A stretch of 64,000 bases of DNA from Agarophyton chilense (GCA_030374765.1 JARGXX010000111.1:1240001-1304000); one strand, 5' to 3'. Counted from the stretch's first letter, positions 44,377 through 55,990 are shown. Numbers and translations are program-made. Notes: generated by a model from the letters alone, not told the origin.

Positions 44377-46064
44377 AGAGCGCGCGACGTCCTCGGAGCG
44401 CCAATATCCTAGGCGGTAGCTGGTTGAGCGCGCACCGAGCGGACACGGCGTTACGTTCGCGGGCCGACACGAAACGCGCTAGAAGCGACCGGTCGCGTTA
44501 TACGGGCTCGTTCGGAGATCCGCATTGTGCCACAGCCGCTCGGAAAGGCCTGTAACAGCGCAGCCGTCCGGGAGTAGACGTTATATCGCAGCCGTTCGGT
44601 AGTGCCCGTCAAATCGCGCCCGCCGGAGAGCGGTCGTCGGTGGTGTATTTCTCCGCCGGCGGCTCAGGCCGCTGCGTCGCCGCGCGGGGAGGAAGAAACC
44701 GAAGGGCCCAATCCTGGCTGGGGTCCGACGGACGAGGCCTCCGTACCGACCGGACCTCTTTCCTCTCTAAGTCGTACCGTTCGGAGGGTCGCGCATGGTA
44801 CGGCAGTTAGTGCCCTCTTTCAGCCGTCCGGACGTCGTTTAGGCTCCCCGTCGCCGGTACCAGCTCCTGGAGTTGCTGCCAGGGGTGCTTTGAGAGGCCA
44901 GCGAGGAAGCCGCCGCGGTGGGCGTCGTAGCGTTAGGGACTTTGAGTCCCTTCCGGTGAGTTCCAGTATCTCGAAAGCGTCTTCTCCGTCCGGAAAGCGG
45001 GGTAAGTGAGTCAGTCCGCCTCGCGGTTGGACATGAGTGAAAGATCCTAGCATCGCCATCATGCTTCACGGCGCGGGCCACGGTGCAGCGACGCGTGCGA
45101 GATTACGGTGCTTGCGCGCGCGTTGCCACACGCGTGCGCCAGGCGCGTGCCACGCGTGTGTGCCACGCGCGTGCTTTACCGACCGGTGCGTTTGCCGACT
45201 TAGAGTGCACGTGCCGTTACAGCAATGCCCGCCTAGGTCGGTATCCGATTCGGTATACAGTAACGCGCGTAGTGCGCCTTTGCGTCTGCTCAAAAAATCA
45301 CAAGTCTTTTGGCCGTGCGGAGAGTCCAAATCGGGCATTTTCGGAGCCTGCGGCGGCTTCGTTTCCGAGATATCGGCCAGGACATTTTTCTTCGTTTTTG
45401 ATACCATACGGGGCGGTAATCTCCGCGTCGGATTTTTTGATTATCCTTGCAGGTAACCGCTCGGTTTGGCGTGGGGCGCAGTGCGTATACGCTTGTTGCT
45501 GGTATGCACGCGGGCACCGCGGGCGCGGGCAGGCACCGAGTGCCGTGTTGTAGTCGGTGTACGCGTGTTGCTTGGCTCCAGGCGGGCTGCGGTGCCGGAG
45601 TTACCGAGTATATCACGGTAGTGACGTCGGGGGGTTGTTGGTCGATGTCCATGTCCGGTCGCAGGGGGTTACGGTGCCGACGAAGTCGCACACAATCGCC
45701 CCCTTCTTCCCTTTGCCGCACTGTAGTTCAGCACACGCTAGTGGTTACCGATCGGAGGTGATTCCCAATGTTCGGCCGGAGGCCATGTCCAATTTTGGGA
45801 TTCCCTCAGTGCTGACGGAGTCGCACGGAGTCACAACACACGCTGGTGAGTGCCGATCGGAGGTGAACACACGCTGGTGAGTGCCGATCGGAGGTGAATC
45901 CACGCTGGTGAGTGCCGATCGGAGGTGAGTCCACGCTGGTGAGTGCCGATCGGAGGTGAACTGCAATGTTCGGCCGGAGGCCATGTCCGATTTTGGAATG
46001 CCTCCTATCGTTCGGCTTGTATCCCCCCCCTTCTAGATGCGACGGCTCCGCCCGGCGTACAGTT
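44377..46064. other. Chromovirus 3' non-coding region (1.7 kb)
   Basis: CpG-rich sequence between the pol stop and the polypurine tract, with alternating GCGCGTG/CACGCG runs near 45100-45180 and a 31-bp tandem array. A plus-strand ORF from 44602 to 45009 (135 codons, Arg/Ser/Pro-rich) runs antisense to the element; its composition follows the GC-rich DNA and I do not accept it as a gene without a second copy. Confidence 0.45.
45839..45962. repeat. Tandem array, four 31-bp units
   Basis: Four near-identical units of CACGCTGGTGAGTGCCGATC plus GGAGGTGA and 3 variable bases. Diverged flanking copies (TGTTCGGCCGGAGGCCATGT at about 45769 and 45967) show the array sits in an older, larger duplication. 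Confidence 0.85.
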
Positions 46065-49000
46065 TCATGCCGTTCGGGATTTGCGCTTCCAATATCGGCT
46101 AATAAAGTGTTGCGGAAGATTCTTGGGAGGTTCCCAAGAGTCTTCCGCAGCACTGCAACCGTACCAGCGTATGCGATAAACAAGACCATGCGGAGGGTCG
46201 TCGGCCAGCCCATGGTCGAGGATTCGCTCGACAATGCCAATGCTGTCCGGTTGGGTAGAGTTAGAGTTAGCCGAATCGGGTTGTGAAAGCTCCGCTCGGT
46301 GATTACTTCCAGCAGGGGGCGAGGTAGTGTCCGTCACGGGTTCCTCTGCGAACGGACCGTCCGGATCAAAAGTTACCGTACGGGCGCGTTCTGTTGTAAC
46401 CGGAACGGGTTGTATCCGAGCGGGGGCGCGAGTGACGCGGTCAATGCTGACGGTATCGTGTATCCCGTCAACATTGATCGTGACCGTGCTGTCCGTCGCG
46501 GAAATGACTTTGTAGGGCCCCGTGGTCTTTGGCAGAAGTTTCCGTGAGGTACGTTCCTGCTCCTCGAGCACGCCACCGGTCGGAGTTGTCGTAGGACGGT
46601 CAAGGAAGACCTCCTCGTCGGCCGCAAATGTGGGGGTTGCCCGCACGGATTTGTCGAAGTCCGCCTTGTAGCGCTGTTGCGCATTTGTGAGGCGGTTCCG
46701 AGCAGACTGGAGCGTAGCCTTGAGAAGCCTGAGTGTGTAGCGCTTCATCTGTCCCGGGGTTGGCTGCGTCGGTGTTGCTGGGTCCGTGGCGGAGCTGGGT
46801 TCGTCCAGGACGACGTTCGGGGGTACGCGGGTCAGGGCCAAATCAAAAGGCGTGGTGCCCGTGCTTTGGTGTACCTAAATGTTGTAACCGTACGTTAGCG
46901 GCTGTACGTACGCGTGCCAGTTAGACTGGTGATCCGCAACGTAGTGCCTTAGGCGCTGGACGAGCGTCTTATTAAACCGTTCGGCTTGTCCGTTCGCCTG
47001 AGGGTGGTACGCCGTCGTTGTGACGTGTTTCGTACCTAACGCCCTGCAAATCTCCTCGAAGAACTTCGAGACAAACTGAGGTCCGTTGCCGGTGAGCAAA
47101 TAGTTCGGAATTCCGTACGGGTAAGCCCTATTCTCTAAGAACGTCCGGGCCACCATCGGGGCGGTTGTGGACCGTAGCGGAACTGCTCTGCAGAGCTTTG
47201 TGAACCGGTCGGTGATGACGAGGATGTACTCATGTCCAGTGACTGACTTCGGAAACGGACCGACGATGTCCATTGCCACGAACTCAAGTGGCCCCGCAGC
47301 GGGAAAGAGCTTAAGCCGCTTCTGTGAGCGGTTTTGTGTGCCGCGCATTGCGGCGCACGAGCGGCAATCCCGAGCGGTTTGATAAACATCATTAGCCATC
47401 TGCGGCCAGTAGAAGTCCCTTCGGAGAGTGTTATACATTCGAGTCCCGCCCGGGTGTCCTTCCAGGCGCGGATAATGCGAAAGATAGAAGACGCGCGGAA
47501 CCAGCGAGCGGGGTACCACCTTCTGTAGGGCTCCGTCCAGCGGGGTGCGACGGATGAGAACTCCGTAACGGTTGATGTAGAATAGGGTAATCCCATTACC
47601 AACGTCCTTCCGCACAGATTTGCAGTACTCGTCCTCCGCCTGCTCTCGGATGAGCTCTTCCAAAGTGACCGGTCGGACGTTCGTCTCCTCTTCGACGATG
47701 GCCATGACCTCGGGGCAGCCGATCGGGTTTTGTCCGTCGTGCCAGTCAAGGACAGCGTCTGTCTTGACCTCACCGTCGACGGTGATGTCCGCAACGAGGT
47801 CGTCGTTCTCTTCCGCGCGGTCCGCAAGGAGTAGGCATGGGACCTCCTCGTCCAGGGGAGTGGTGTCTTCTCCGTCCGTCTGGATTCGCGACAGCGCGTC
47901 AGCGGCCTGGTGTTTTATGCCCGGCCGGTGGACTATATCGAAGTCATACTCCATGAGACGGAGCCGCCAACGAGCCAGCCGTCCGGAAGCGTCCGCCAGG
48001 TTGAGTATCCACCTCAATGCGTGGTGGTCCGTACGGAGGGTGAAGCGGGCGCCCTCGAGATACGGCCGGAGGTGCAGTATTGCCCACACGACAGCGAGGC
48101 ATTCCCGTTCGGTTGTGGAATATGACCGCTCAGCCTTATTCAGCGAGCGGCTCCAGTATCCGATTGGGAGTAAATCACCGTCCGGTTGCTTCTGTAATAA
48201 GACGCAACCGACTTGCTTATCGCAAGCGTCGGTATCCAGGACGTACGGCATATCTTGACGTGGGAAAGCCAGAATGGGGGGACGTATTAACCGTTGGCGA
48301 AGTTCCTCGAAGGCCTCGTGCTCCGTATCGGTCAGGGTCTCGAAGTTGAACGGTTTGTTCTTTTCGAGCTTGCTGTTCAACGGGGCCGCAATTCGGGCAA
48401 AGCTTTTAACAAAACGTCGGAAGACGTTGCACAGTCCCAAGAACGAACGGAGTTCGGTTTGGTTAGTGGGGGATTTAGCAGGTCGGATAGCATCTCGGGT
48501 CCTTGTGGAGACCTGCAGCTTGCCCGGGCGGATAACGTGACCCAAATAGTCGACAGTACCGCTGAAGAATTGACACTTATCCAAACGGAGAGTGATACCG
48601 GCCGATCGGAGTGATGAAAGAATAGTCCGAACATGGTCGAAATGCTCTGAAACCGTGTGGGAGTAGATTATAACGTCATCCAGATAGACCAACGCGTATT
48701 GCCACTTGACGCGGGACAATATGATGTCCAAGGCCCGTTGAAATGTGGCGGGGGCGTTCTTCAAACCGAACGGCATTCGAACAGACCTGTACAGTCCCAT
48801 ATGAGACGTGAACGTTGTTTTATCCCGGTCGGCTTCATCCACCTCGGTCTGTCAATAGCCGCTGTTCGCGTCCAGGGTGGAGAATATTTTTGCTTCTCCA
48901 AGAGAATCGATGCATTCGTCCATTCTCGGCAGTGGGTAAGTATCCCGAACGGTGACTGCGTTTAGTCGACGGTAGTCCACACAGAAGCGTAAACTTCCGT

Positions 49001-50327
49001 CTTTCTTTTGAGCGAACACAACCGGACTGGCCCACTCGGCCGAGGAAGGCTCAATTACACTGAGCTCCAACTGCTTGGTGACCTCCTTGCGTTCGAGTTC
49101 GCGACGCGCCGGACCCGCACGGTATGGGATCTGGTACATCGGCTTTGTACCAGGTTCCGGTTGGATCTTGTGCTTCGCTGCCGCGATACGGCCCAGATGG
49201 CCGTTCCACATGTCCCGAAACGGTTTGAGGAGCTCAATGACCCTTTCTCGTTCGGATTCGAATTCGGGGGACAACTGCACCTTTGCGATCCAGTCGTCTT
49301 CTGCATCAGGCGTTGGCTCTTGTCCCGTGGGCTTCGAAACGTCCGAAACGGAAAAAGATGCGTCGTAGGGGCCCCCCTCCTTAGTTTCGTCGCTCCGAGA
49401 CGGAAAGTCGGGTGTTATTAATGCGACGGGGGAGGGTAACGCCAGGCCGATGGTTTTGCCTTTGTGAAGGCGAACCGAACGATCGGAAAAGTTAGCTACC
49501 TGAACGTAGAATGCCACGTCCGGTCGGATTTCCATTACCCCGTTAGCCAAGAGGGTTAACTCCTCTTTATGAGCAGAGCGGTGATGTCCTTGGATAAACA
49601 TGAGGCCAGCGGCCCGGGAGGTTACCAATACATGAGATTGCGACATTGGTAGTATAGAAACCGGGCGGGCGACACGAATCTTGTTCGACGGAGGTTCCCA
49701 AACGGTAGCTTGGGCTTGTAGCATAGATTGCCCGGACGGGGTTGAGCTCTGCCCGGACGCGGATTGAATCGCCACGGGGGGCGAGTTGCGTAGTACAACA
49801 ATTCGTTTCGGAGGTAGTATCGCCAAAACGTACTTGTCTATGAAAGACCTGCCAAGTATGCAGCTGGCAGCGAGATTGCTGGCTACCATAAACTGAACCC
49901 GGACGGTCAGCGCTCCAAGCTGGACAAGGAGGGGTACGACCCCCAATATGTCCATTCGGTTGCGAGACGCATCCGTAATGTTATCCAACGACCGGGGCTG
50001 CAAGTGCCCTCGCCAGTGGGGAGGAAGGTGCCGCTCGTGAATTAGGTTCAGACCCGCGCCAGTGTCCAGTACACCTGTAAGTGGAAACATTACCGATCGG
50101 GAGAAGCCGACGGAGAAATTCATTTTATATTTCAAACTGTTTAACAACATTACTGGCGCGGCCGGATCGGTTTCATCCAAAGCGTCTACAGGGCGTCGCT
50201 CCGTCAGGTCGGAGGTCGTACCCGTGTAATCCGCTTCGGTGAGGCTTTCCGGCCTAGGAGAGTCGTGCGCCTCTACACGTTCTCCTCGGCTTTTTCCTGT
50301 TCCATAACGGGCTGAGCTGGAGGTAGC
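46065..50327 (-). pseudogene. Chromovirus pol (protease, RT, RNase H, integrase, chromodomain)
   Basis: One minus frame stays open from 50327 to 46065 except for two nonsense codons: TGA at 48852-48854 (a Trp position in the RT block DANSGYWQ) and TAG at 46875-46877 (a Gln position). Order of domains: protease with GVLDTGAGLNLI (about 50075); RT with KDGSLRFCVDYRRLN, MPFGLKNAPATFQR and ALVYLDDVIIYS (YLDD, about 48690); RNase H with DTDACDKQVG and RTDHHALRWIL; integrase HHCC module HPGGTRMYNTL...CRSCAAM (about 47450-47350); and core with VITDRFTKL (first Asp), LLTGNGPQF and NGQAERFNKT (Glu). In the second block Gly replaces the expected catalytic Asp. The last ~55 residues (IVERILDHGLADDPPHG, YRIRWYGCSAAEDSWEP) are a chromodomain, which in relatives directs integration to heterochromatin. 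Confidence 0.9.
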
Positions 50328-51211
50328 TCACCACTTGTAGCTCGCGGGGGCTCTTTTCGTATGAGCATAACCGGCCGGGGTGAGCTAGCGCGGAATGGGG
50401 TAGCCCGTGCAGGGTTGCCCGAGCGTACGCCAGTAGAGACCCGAGCGAAGCCATTAGTACCATCACGTTTGTAGTATCCCTCTTTACGACGGAGTTGGTA
50501 GTTTCTCTCCCGTGCGGCCAGTAAGTCTTCCCGGACGCCTGGAGGTACCATTTGACAGCAGTTGGGCTCTCGCGGGAGACAGATCCGGCACGGGCGATTC
50601 ACCAACTGACCGGACGGTGCTGTACTAACCGAAGGCGCCTGGGCGGTACCTGTGGTCATAGCTTGTGCCGTGCGGTATGTGCCCGAGTTGGAAAAGGTCG
50701 ACGACGACGGTGTTGTCGGGACCGACGGGGTGGAGCTTCCACGTCCAACGGCGAGAATGGCTTCGCCATCTTCCGAGTCGGTGTCAAAGGACTCCGTTGG
50801 GGTCCCCACGCTCAGGACTTTCCGTGCGGAACTCCGGGGAGTGATCAGCTTCGTGCCGGGCGGTGTCTCGGTCCGGACGGACTGGCGTCTAGCCGAGCGG
50901 TGGGTATCCCCGTAGGACTCGGCGTATCGGGCGAGTGCGTCGTATCCGATGTGGGGATGAGACGTGAGATGATTTCTCACCTTCGCCCGTATGGCGGGAA
51001 GCAACCCCTCTACGAAGATAGACTTCAACCTCCGGTCGGAAAAGATATTGGCGCAGCGGAGGGCCTTCGTCCACAGTTTCTGAGAGTATTCCGTTTCGGA
51101 CATTCCAGAGGACTGGTGGTACAGCCCTAGAAGAAAGTAGTGTGGCAGCCAGGGGGTGGGTACAGGGCTGGACGTGTACAGCAGTGCTTGCAGAGTGTCA
51201 TTGGAGTACAC
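50273..51211 (-). pseudogene. Chromovirus gag, C-terminal part
   Basis: Downstream half of gag after the 10.7-kb insertion. It continues with SNDTLQALLYTSSPVP, SETEYSQKLWTKALRCANI and RLKSIFVEGLLPAIRAKV, a pattern shared with gypsy capsid C-terminal domains, then a Ser/Thr-rich linker, a cysteine group (CRICLPREPNCC) in place of a standard CCHC knuckle, and a Pro-rich end. Stop TAG at 50273-50275. The pol frame overlaps the last 55 nt in the -1 frame. Confidence 0.75.
50285..50300 (-). promoter_or_regulatory. Candidate -1 ribosomal frameshift site
   Basis: In the 55-nt gag/pol overlap (50273-50327) the minus strand reads GGAACAGGAAAAAGCC. The gag codons are CAG GAA AAA GCC; slipping back one base enters the pol frame. 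It is not a canonical XXXYYYZ heptamer, but it is the only homopolymer run in the overlap. Confidence 0.4.
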
Positions 51212-51339
51212 CGAGTAGTGCTCAGCGAGTACCGTGCTCCTCACAGAGTGTACACGGAGTACGTGTCGCCACAATTGAATAATAGAGGGCGAACAGAGTG
51301 CACTTAGTCTGCCTCCACTTCCTGCAAGAGAACAACCTG

Positions 51340-51912
51340 AACTCATTTGACAAAGGAGAGTGATGTTTTAGTCATTTCGTGACAATGGCGTGCAAGCCCA
51401 CGGAATCTGTGTCAATGGGAATCCATTTAAAGCCCTAGTCATACACGTCTATGGAAAAATTCCCAGAACTGTAATCCGGAGCTCATACTCTGAACATCTT
51501 CATCCTCTTTGTAGATCAAGTGAAAACCCCACCGTCGCCAGCAGGCCTCTCGAGTGCATCCACGGCCCCGTCCCCTGTCTTCCATCGGCGAGCAGGCGCC
51601 ATCCTGCTCGCATTTACGGTTAATTCCTGCCAATCATCATCGTGGCTTTCTGCTTAACCCTCTCTCGCCCGTTTCCACACCCGCTCTCCGCTCTACCCGC
51701 CATCCTCCGCGGTAGCCTCACCTCTCTCTGTACGGATGCTTTTGATCCCACCTTTCAGTCTTCCCACCGCATCATCACCGACGACATGACTGCCGTTCCG
51801 CTCGCCTCCACCTGGCCCCCATGTCCCACGCTCACCTCTTGGCCTCCCCCGGCTCCGCCCGCAACCTGTCCAACCGAAAGATCTCCCGGCCCTCGTCGTA
51901 GCCGTCTCCACA
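51340..51912. other. Region upstream of the TUP1-like remnant
   Basis: Pyrimidine- and Pro/Ser-codon-rich on the plus strand, possibly the decayed 5' part of the TUP1-like gene. No recognisable domain. Confidence 0.3.
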
Positions 51913-53029
51913 ATGTCAATGAGCCCCATCGCATCCTCCTCTCCCTTGCAGAGTACAAATGCGCCTTCCATGTTGGTACCGTCCGTCGCTTCGCCCTTCA
52001 TGCTGCAACCGCAATCTAGTCGACCGCCTGTCATCTTTGCCGCTTCCAACCCGCCGCCCTCGCAGCGGGAAGACGATTGGTTTGTGTATCAGAGGCGCGC
52101 TCTATCTGGCTCTCTTACCACCATGAATGATCAACTGCAGCGCACTATGTTGCTTGAATCTGTTGTGCGCCGCGGTCGCTACAGTTGAGATGGACGCTAT
52201 CTCCCTACGGGCTCCAATCATGCCGCCCATATCTTTGACACCACTAAGGGACAACCCGTCTGCACGTTAGCAAAGGATGATGGCACCCCGGTGGATAAGT
52301 AGGGGCAAAATCGCTACGTGCGTGCAGTGTGCTTTTCACCTGATGGAAATTGGCTCATTACTGGCGTTGAAGATCACATGGTCAAGGGGTGGGATATTCG
52401 CAATTGAAAGGTCACGCATCATTTGACGGGCCGTGGAACGACCATATACTCGGTTGATGCTAGCGCCAATAGTCGCTTTATCATATCTGGATCGTGTGAT
52501 GAGAGAGCTAAATTGTGGAACTTGGAAACTGGTAAACTGCTCAATACGCTGGGCGGCGAATATGGACCCTCGGATGTTATTACTTCTGTAGCTGCTTCGC
52601 CTTCTAGTCTGCATGCCGCGGCCGGCTCACTCGATAAAATCTTTGGCGTGTGGGATGCTCTAGCGGTCGCTTGGTACCTCATTTTGAGAGACATAGTGAT
52701 TCAGTTTACTCCGTTGCGTTCTCACCGGATGGAAGATTACTATTATCCGGATCACTTGATCGCACGCTCAAGTTGTGGGACATTTCTATGCCGCAGACTA
52801 GTACTTATGGCTGCATGTCGTTCCGTGGACACAAGGACTTCGTACTGTCTGTTACGTTTAGTCCAAACCGGCAGTTGCTCATTTCAGGATAGAGAGATGA
52901 TCCACGGCAACCCACTATGTCTCTTATGTTACAGGGGCATAAGAATTCGGTTATCAGTATTACGCATCTAGTAAGGCGCTAGCTACTGGATCAGGTGATT
53001 GTCGTTCTAGGACTTGGTTGTATTCATAG
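51913..53029 (+). pseudogene. TUP1-like WD40 transcriptional corepressor, pseudogene
   Basis: The WD40 propeller typical of the TUP1/TLE corepressors can be followed blade by blade: DGRYLPTGSN and FDTTKGQPVCTL, then YVRAVCFSPDGNWLITGVED, SRFIISGSCDERAKLWNLET, ITSVAASPSSLHAAAGSLD, SVYSVAFSPDGRLLLSGSLD with LKLWDIS, GHKDFVLSVTFSPN, and MLQGHKNSVISIT with ATGSGD near the end. The phrase order, including DKEG-like and RGHKDFVLSV segments, fits TUP1 better than generic WD40 proteins. In-frame TGA, TAG and TGA codons plus at least two frameshifts disable it. The N-terminal tetramerisation and Gln-rich regions are absent or unrecognisable. In yeast and plants these proteins repress transcription with DNA-bound partners; this copy cannot. 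Confidence 0.8.
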
Positions 53030-53427
53030 ATTCTTTTTAGAATGATGGAAGCCAGAATTGTGAGGTTCTCTATTTACAAGTTGATGAAGATACTTAGAAA
53101 GCTTAGAACTTTGTGAGGGATGTTGTCGATTTATCGCGGGGCAGCTTCTTTGACGACGTTGTCGCCATGGCAACGTGGCGTCCGTAGCATGAGCTCGATT
53201 CAACTAATCAACGCTGGCTTTATGTAGCTCGCTGTTCATTAGGCTCTTAACTTATTCAAGCCATCCGTAGATGCATTCAAACTGGATTGAAAAACGCAGC
53301 TCCGCACAAGCGTAAAGGTGACTTTGTACATCAAATGGCGCAGTTCCGCTCGCGTGCAACCGTGTCTCGCCTTTAGAAGTCTCTCAATCTTTCTCGGGAG
53401 CACACGTGAATCGTGCAAGACAGTTCG
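53030..53427. other. Spacer between TUP1-like and NOP14 remnants
   Basis: No ORF or domain; probably 3' flanks of the two tail-to-tail remnants. Confidence 0.4.
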
Positions 53428-54345
53428 TCACCACTTCTTTCCAGTCAGCCATATTTGTTGCTTCTCAGCCACTCTCCACGTAGACCGTTGCGTTTCAAAG
53501 AAAGCTCTTATAGTCCGATCCCTTGCATCACCGTCCTCTCGAACCATCTTATCGTTGGCAGCCACCTCAGCCGTGTGTATCTCAGCCTCCCTTCGAACAT
53601 CTTGAGCAAGCCCACGCTCCTTCTTCTTCAAAGCTCTGCGAATCCGCTTAGCAGACGCAGCAAGGTCACCCTTTGAATCGGTTTCAAACGTACTCCTCGA
53701 TCGTTTTTGGATAAAGTCATTCCCGCTCGAAAACCGAGGGCTTTGAAGCTTAGACGACGGATTGTTGTTGCTCTTGGCGTACAGCTGCAGTGGAAGTCTT
53801 CTTCTTCGAGCTCTGTCACAAGCGGCCTTCATCCGTGTAGCAATGTCTTGTGGTAGCTTTTCTAGAGGTAGTTGGGAGAAAATGAGATCTGCATGAGGCA
53901 TTCGTGTAGAGAACGTGAGTACTTCCGCAAAATAGGTCGCGGCGTTGATTACCTTTGTGGCAAATTTGTTTTTCCTCAAAGGCAGTGCCGGATAAAACCA
54001 CGGAAATTTCCGACAAGCTTAAGCCTGCATCCATGGATTCATTACAATACTGGCAGACGCGTGAAGAACTTCACCGGTGAACACATGTAGTTGAGGAGAG
54101 AAGCGCTCTGCCTCAGAAAGCATTTCAAGCAATATATTGTCAATGAGCACTCCTACAGCGACGTCTACGGTAGATTTCATGCGCATCATTGACAGAGCGT
54201 CGGACAACAGGATCTGTAGCGGAATTGATACCGGATGACGCGCATCAGAAACCGGGAAAAGCATACTAACAGAGCGCAAAACCATCACGTCATGTATTCC
54301 CCATCGTTCACAGAGGCTCCCCATGGCGCGCAGCCTTGACATCGC
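53428..54345 (-). pseudogene. NOP14 (nucleolar ribosome-biogenesis factor), C-terminal pseudogene fragment
   Basis: One minus frame runs from about 54345 to 53428 with a single TAA at 54019-54021. The start (MGSLCERWGIHDVMVLRSVS, then FPVSDARHPVSIPLQILL, VGVLIDNILLEML) and the end (SPRFSSGNDFIQKRS, then a long charged helix ASAKRIRRALKKKERGLAQDV, and AFFETQRSTWRVAE) match the NOP14 C-terminus: the FP.SD.RHPV block, the pieces before a fixed PKFEE-like site, and the KKERKGA.RELRKD-type terminal helix. NOP14 works in 40S subunit assembly in the nucleolus. Only about a third of the protein is present, without any N-terminal half, so this is a fragment as well as a pseudogene. Confidence 0.65.
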
Positions 54346-54932
54346 AGTCGCCATCATTGTGCTGCGCAAGCCGGCCGGAGCGAAAAGCGGAAGGCATATG
54401 CAGGATGGAGGTGGAGCGCAGCACAGAGCAGGAACGCGAAGGACGGGATCGGAAGCGCCGACGGGGGACGGTGTAGGCGGGCAGCGGTGGGTGGGGCGTG
54501 GGGTGAAATGGGGCGAGGGTCGAGACGGTCTGCAAGCGATGGAGGCGGGGGGGGTTGAACGAGGGAAAATGCACGTCACGTGGCGGCGCTGGCTGAATTT
54601 TCATTTTGAAAAGCGACGCTGTACTCTGTAACGGCGCGGGACGTGGCGCACACGCGCCATGGCACGTGGGGTGGCTGGCGCGCTCGCGATGAATTGGCGT
54701 GCGGTTCAAATTTGGATGCGCCATACGCTGCTCCAACCGCCGCCACCAGTCGCGAAGTGGACCACGCGCTGCCTCCGTTCCGCCGCAGCTCACCACCATG
54801 TCTATCCCTACCCCGGGGCCCGGCGTCATTCCATGACGAAGCTGCCTAAGCCGCTTCGCGGACGTTCACGCCCGCAGCACTCGCCAAGTACCGCTTCTTC
54901 GCGAGGTCCACCCACATCGTGTCCTCGTCCAA
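54346..54932. other. GC-rich spacer between NOP14 and HflX fragments
   Basis: Pro/Arg-codon-rich frames are open on both strands (54308-54829 minus, 54659-55024 plus) through GC bias. No domain. It probably contains a decayed promoter or intergenic piece captured with the fragments. Confidence 0.35.
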
Positions 54933-55385
54933 TTAAACTTCGGCGTTGCCGCCCACCATGTACCGCCTCAGCCACCTGCACAGCGCCACTGGAACGCGCG
55001 CCTGAATCAACGTACCGTCCTTGACGAACTCGTCAGCGTCCACGCTGCTCTGCAAGTAAATGGCGGTCGTCTGGTGGCCGCAGTTTTACGGGATAAACAC
55101 TTCCACACTGGGCATAGTGTCGCGAAGAACCTCGTCGGTTACCACCCCTATATCGTCCACGCCCTTCCCCGTTTTCGCACTCAGCGGCACGCACTACAGC
55201 TCGATCCCCATCTCAATCTCCCCTTTTAGCCGTTCCATCTCATCTTCCGCCATCAAATCCACCTTGTTCAACACAATCATCGTCGGCTTTCCACCAGCTC
55301 CGATATCTTTCACACCTCGTTCAACCGCCTCCATCTTTCGCTGCATAACTCCCTGCTCATCCGACACGTCCACCCAAAAGACGCA
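54933..55385 (-). pseudogene. HflX-type GTPase, C-terminal fragment
   Basis: The minus strand reads FWVDVSDEQGVMQRKMEAVE, IGAGGKPTMIVLNKVDLM (G4 motif NKVD), GIELYVPLSAKTGKG (G5-like SAK) and VEVFIP, then an in-frame TAA (55086-55088), then NCGHQTTAIYL and DGTLIQARVPVALCRWL to a stop at 54933. The order and the RARVP ending are those of the HflX family, ribosome-associated GTPases found in bacteria, plastids and mitochondria. The P-loop and switch regions are missing: the fragment begins abruptly at about 55385, where sequence of a different gene starts. Confidence 0.75.
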
Positions 55386-55990
55386 GTTACACTGAACAAA
55401 GCAACCAAACCCAACCCGGTGTACAGATGTGGGCCAGGGAATAGCTCACCCGTTCGTGCATACGTGTTTGCCATTCCACCAAAAGTTGCCAGCGTAATGA
55501 TGGCAAATAGACAGCTCGACGTTCGGAAATGATGGTCTGTCACCTTCTTTTGCACTAATTCCTTGCGTTTCTCTGCTTCAGACTTGCGAATTAGAGATGA
55601 TTAATAGCCAAAATAGAACGTGTAAAGACAGGTTTTCAGAAGCCTCTATATCAACACCGGGTGTACCAGAGACGCTGTCTTCGTCTTGAATGCCTCTTTC
55701 AACGTATCTGGCACGGCGTGCGCAGCCGGAATTCCACTTAAACCAAAGTAGATACCCGCCAGCGACCATCCGGCCTCACTTATGACGTTTACCCAGTTCT
55801 TCGTCTCATCAACGGCGACCGGCTCGGTTTCTGATGGCAGTCGCGCTTCGACGTGTAGTCGCGCAGCTTTGCTTCTCGCAGCTGGGGTTACTTTCACTCG
55901 TGTTAATCGCGTCATCCGCGTAGCCTCATGCTCCAAAGCGTGCCGCGCACTTTTCACCGGTGTTGCTGGAATAAATGCCATGGCAGACAT
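55386..55990 (-). pseudogene. DUF4079 plastid membrane protein, N-terminal fragment
   Basis: It starts with ATG at 55990: MSAMAFIPATPVKSARHALE and a basic Ala/Arg-rich stretch that looks like a plastid transit peptide with an early Phe. Then come WSLAGIYFGLSGIPAAHAVP, the DUF4079-like block LHPVL, RKELVQKKVTDHHFRTSS, and two hydrophobic segments (CLFAIITLATFGGMANTYAR; LYTGLGLVALFSVTA). In-frame TAG (55646-55648) and TAA (55601-55603) interrupt it. The last helices are missing; at about 55385 it runs into the HflX fragment on the same strand. DUF4079 proteins are conserved in cyanobacteria and plastids with no firm biochemical role, so this supports a photosynthetic host. Confidence 0.7.

Noticed and set aside
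47620..48258. Plus-strand 212-codon ORF
   Set aside because: It is the complement of the chromovirus RT/RNase H coding sequence; Ser/Arg richness comes from antisense reading of GC-rich codons.
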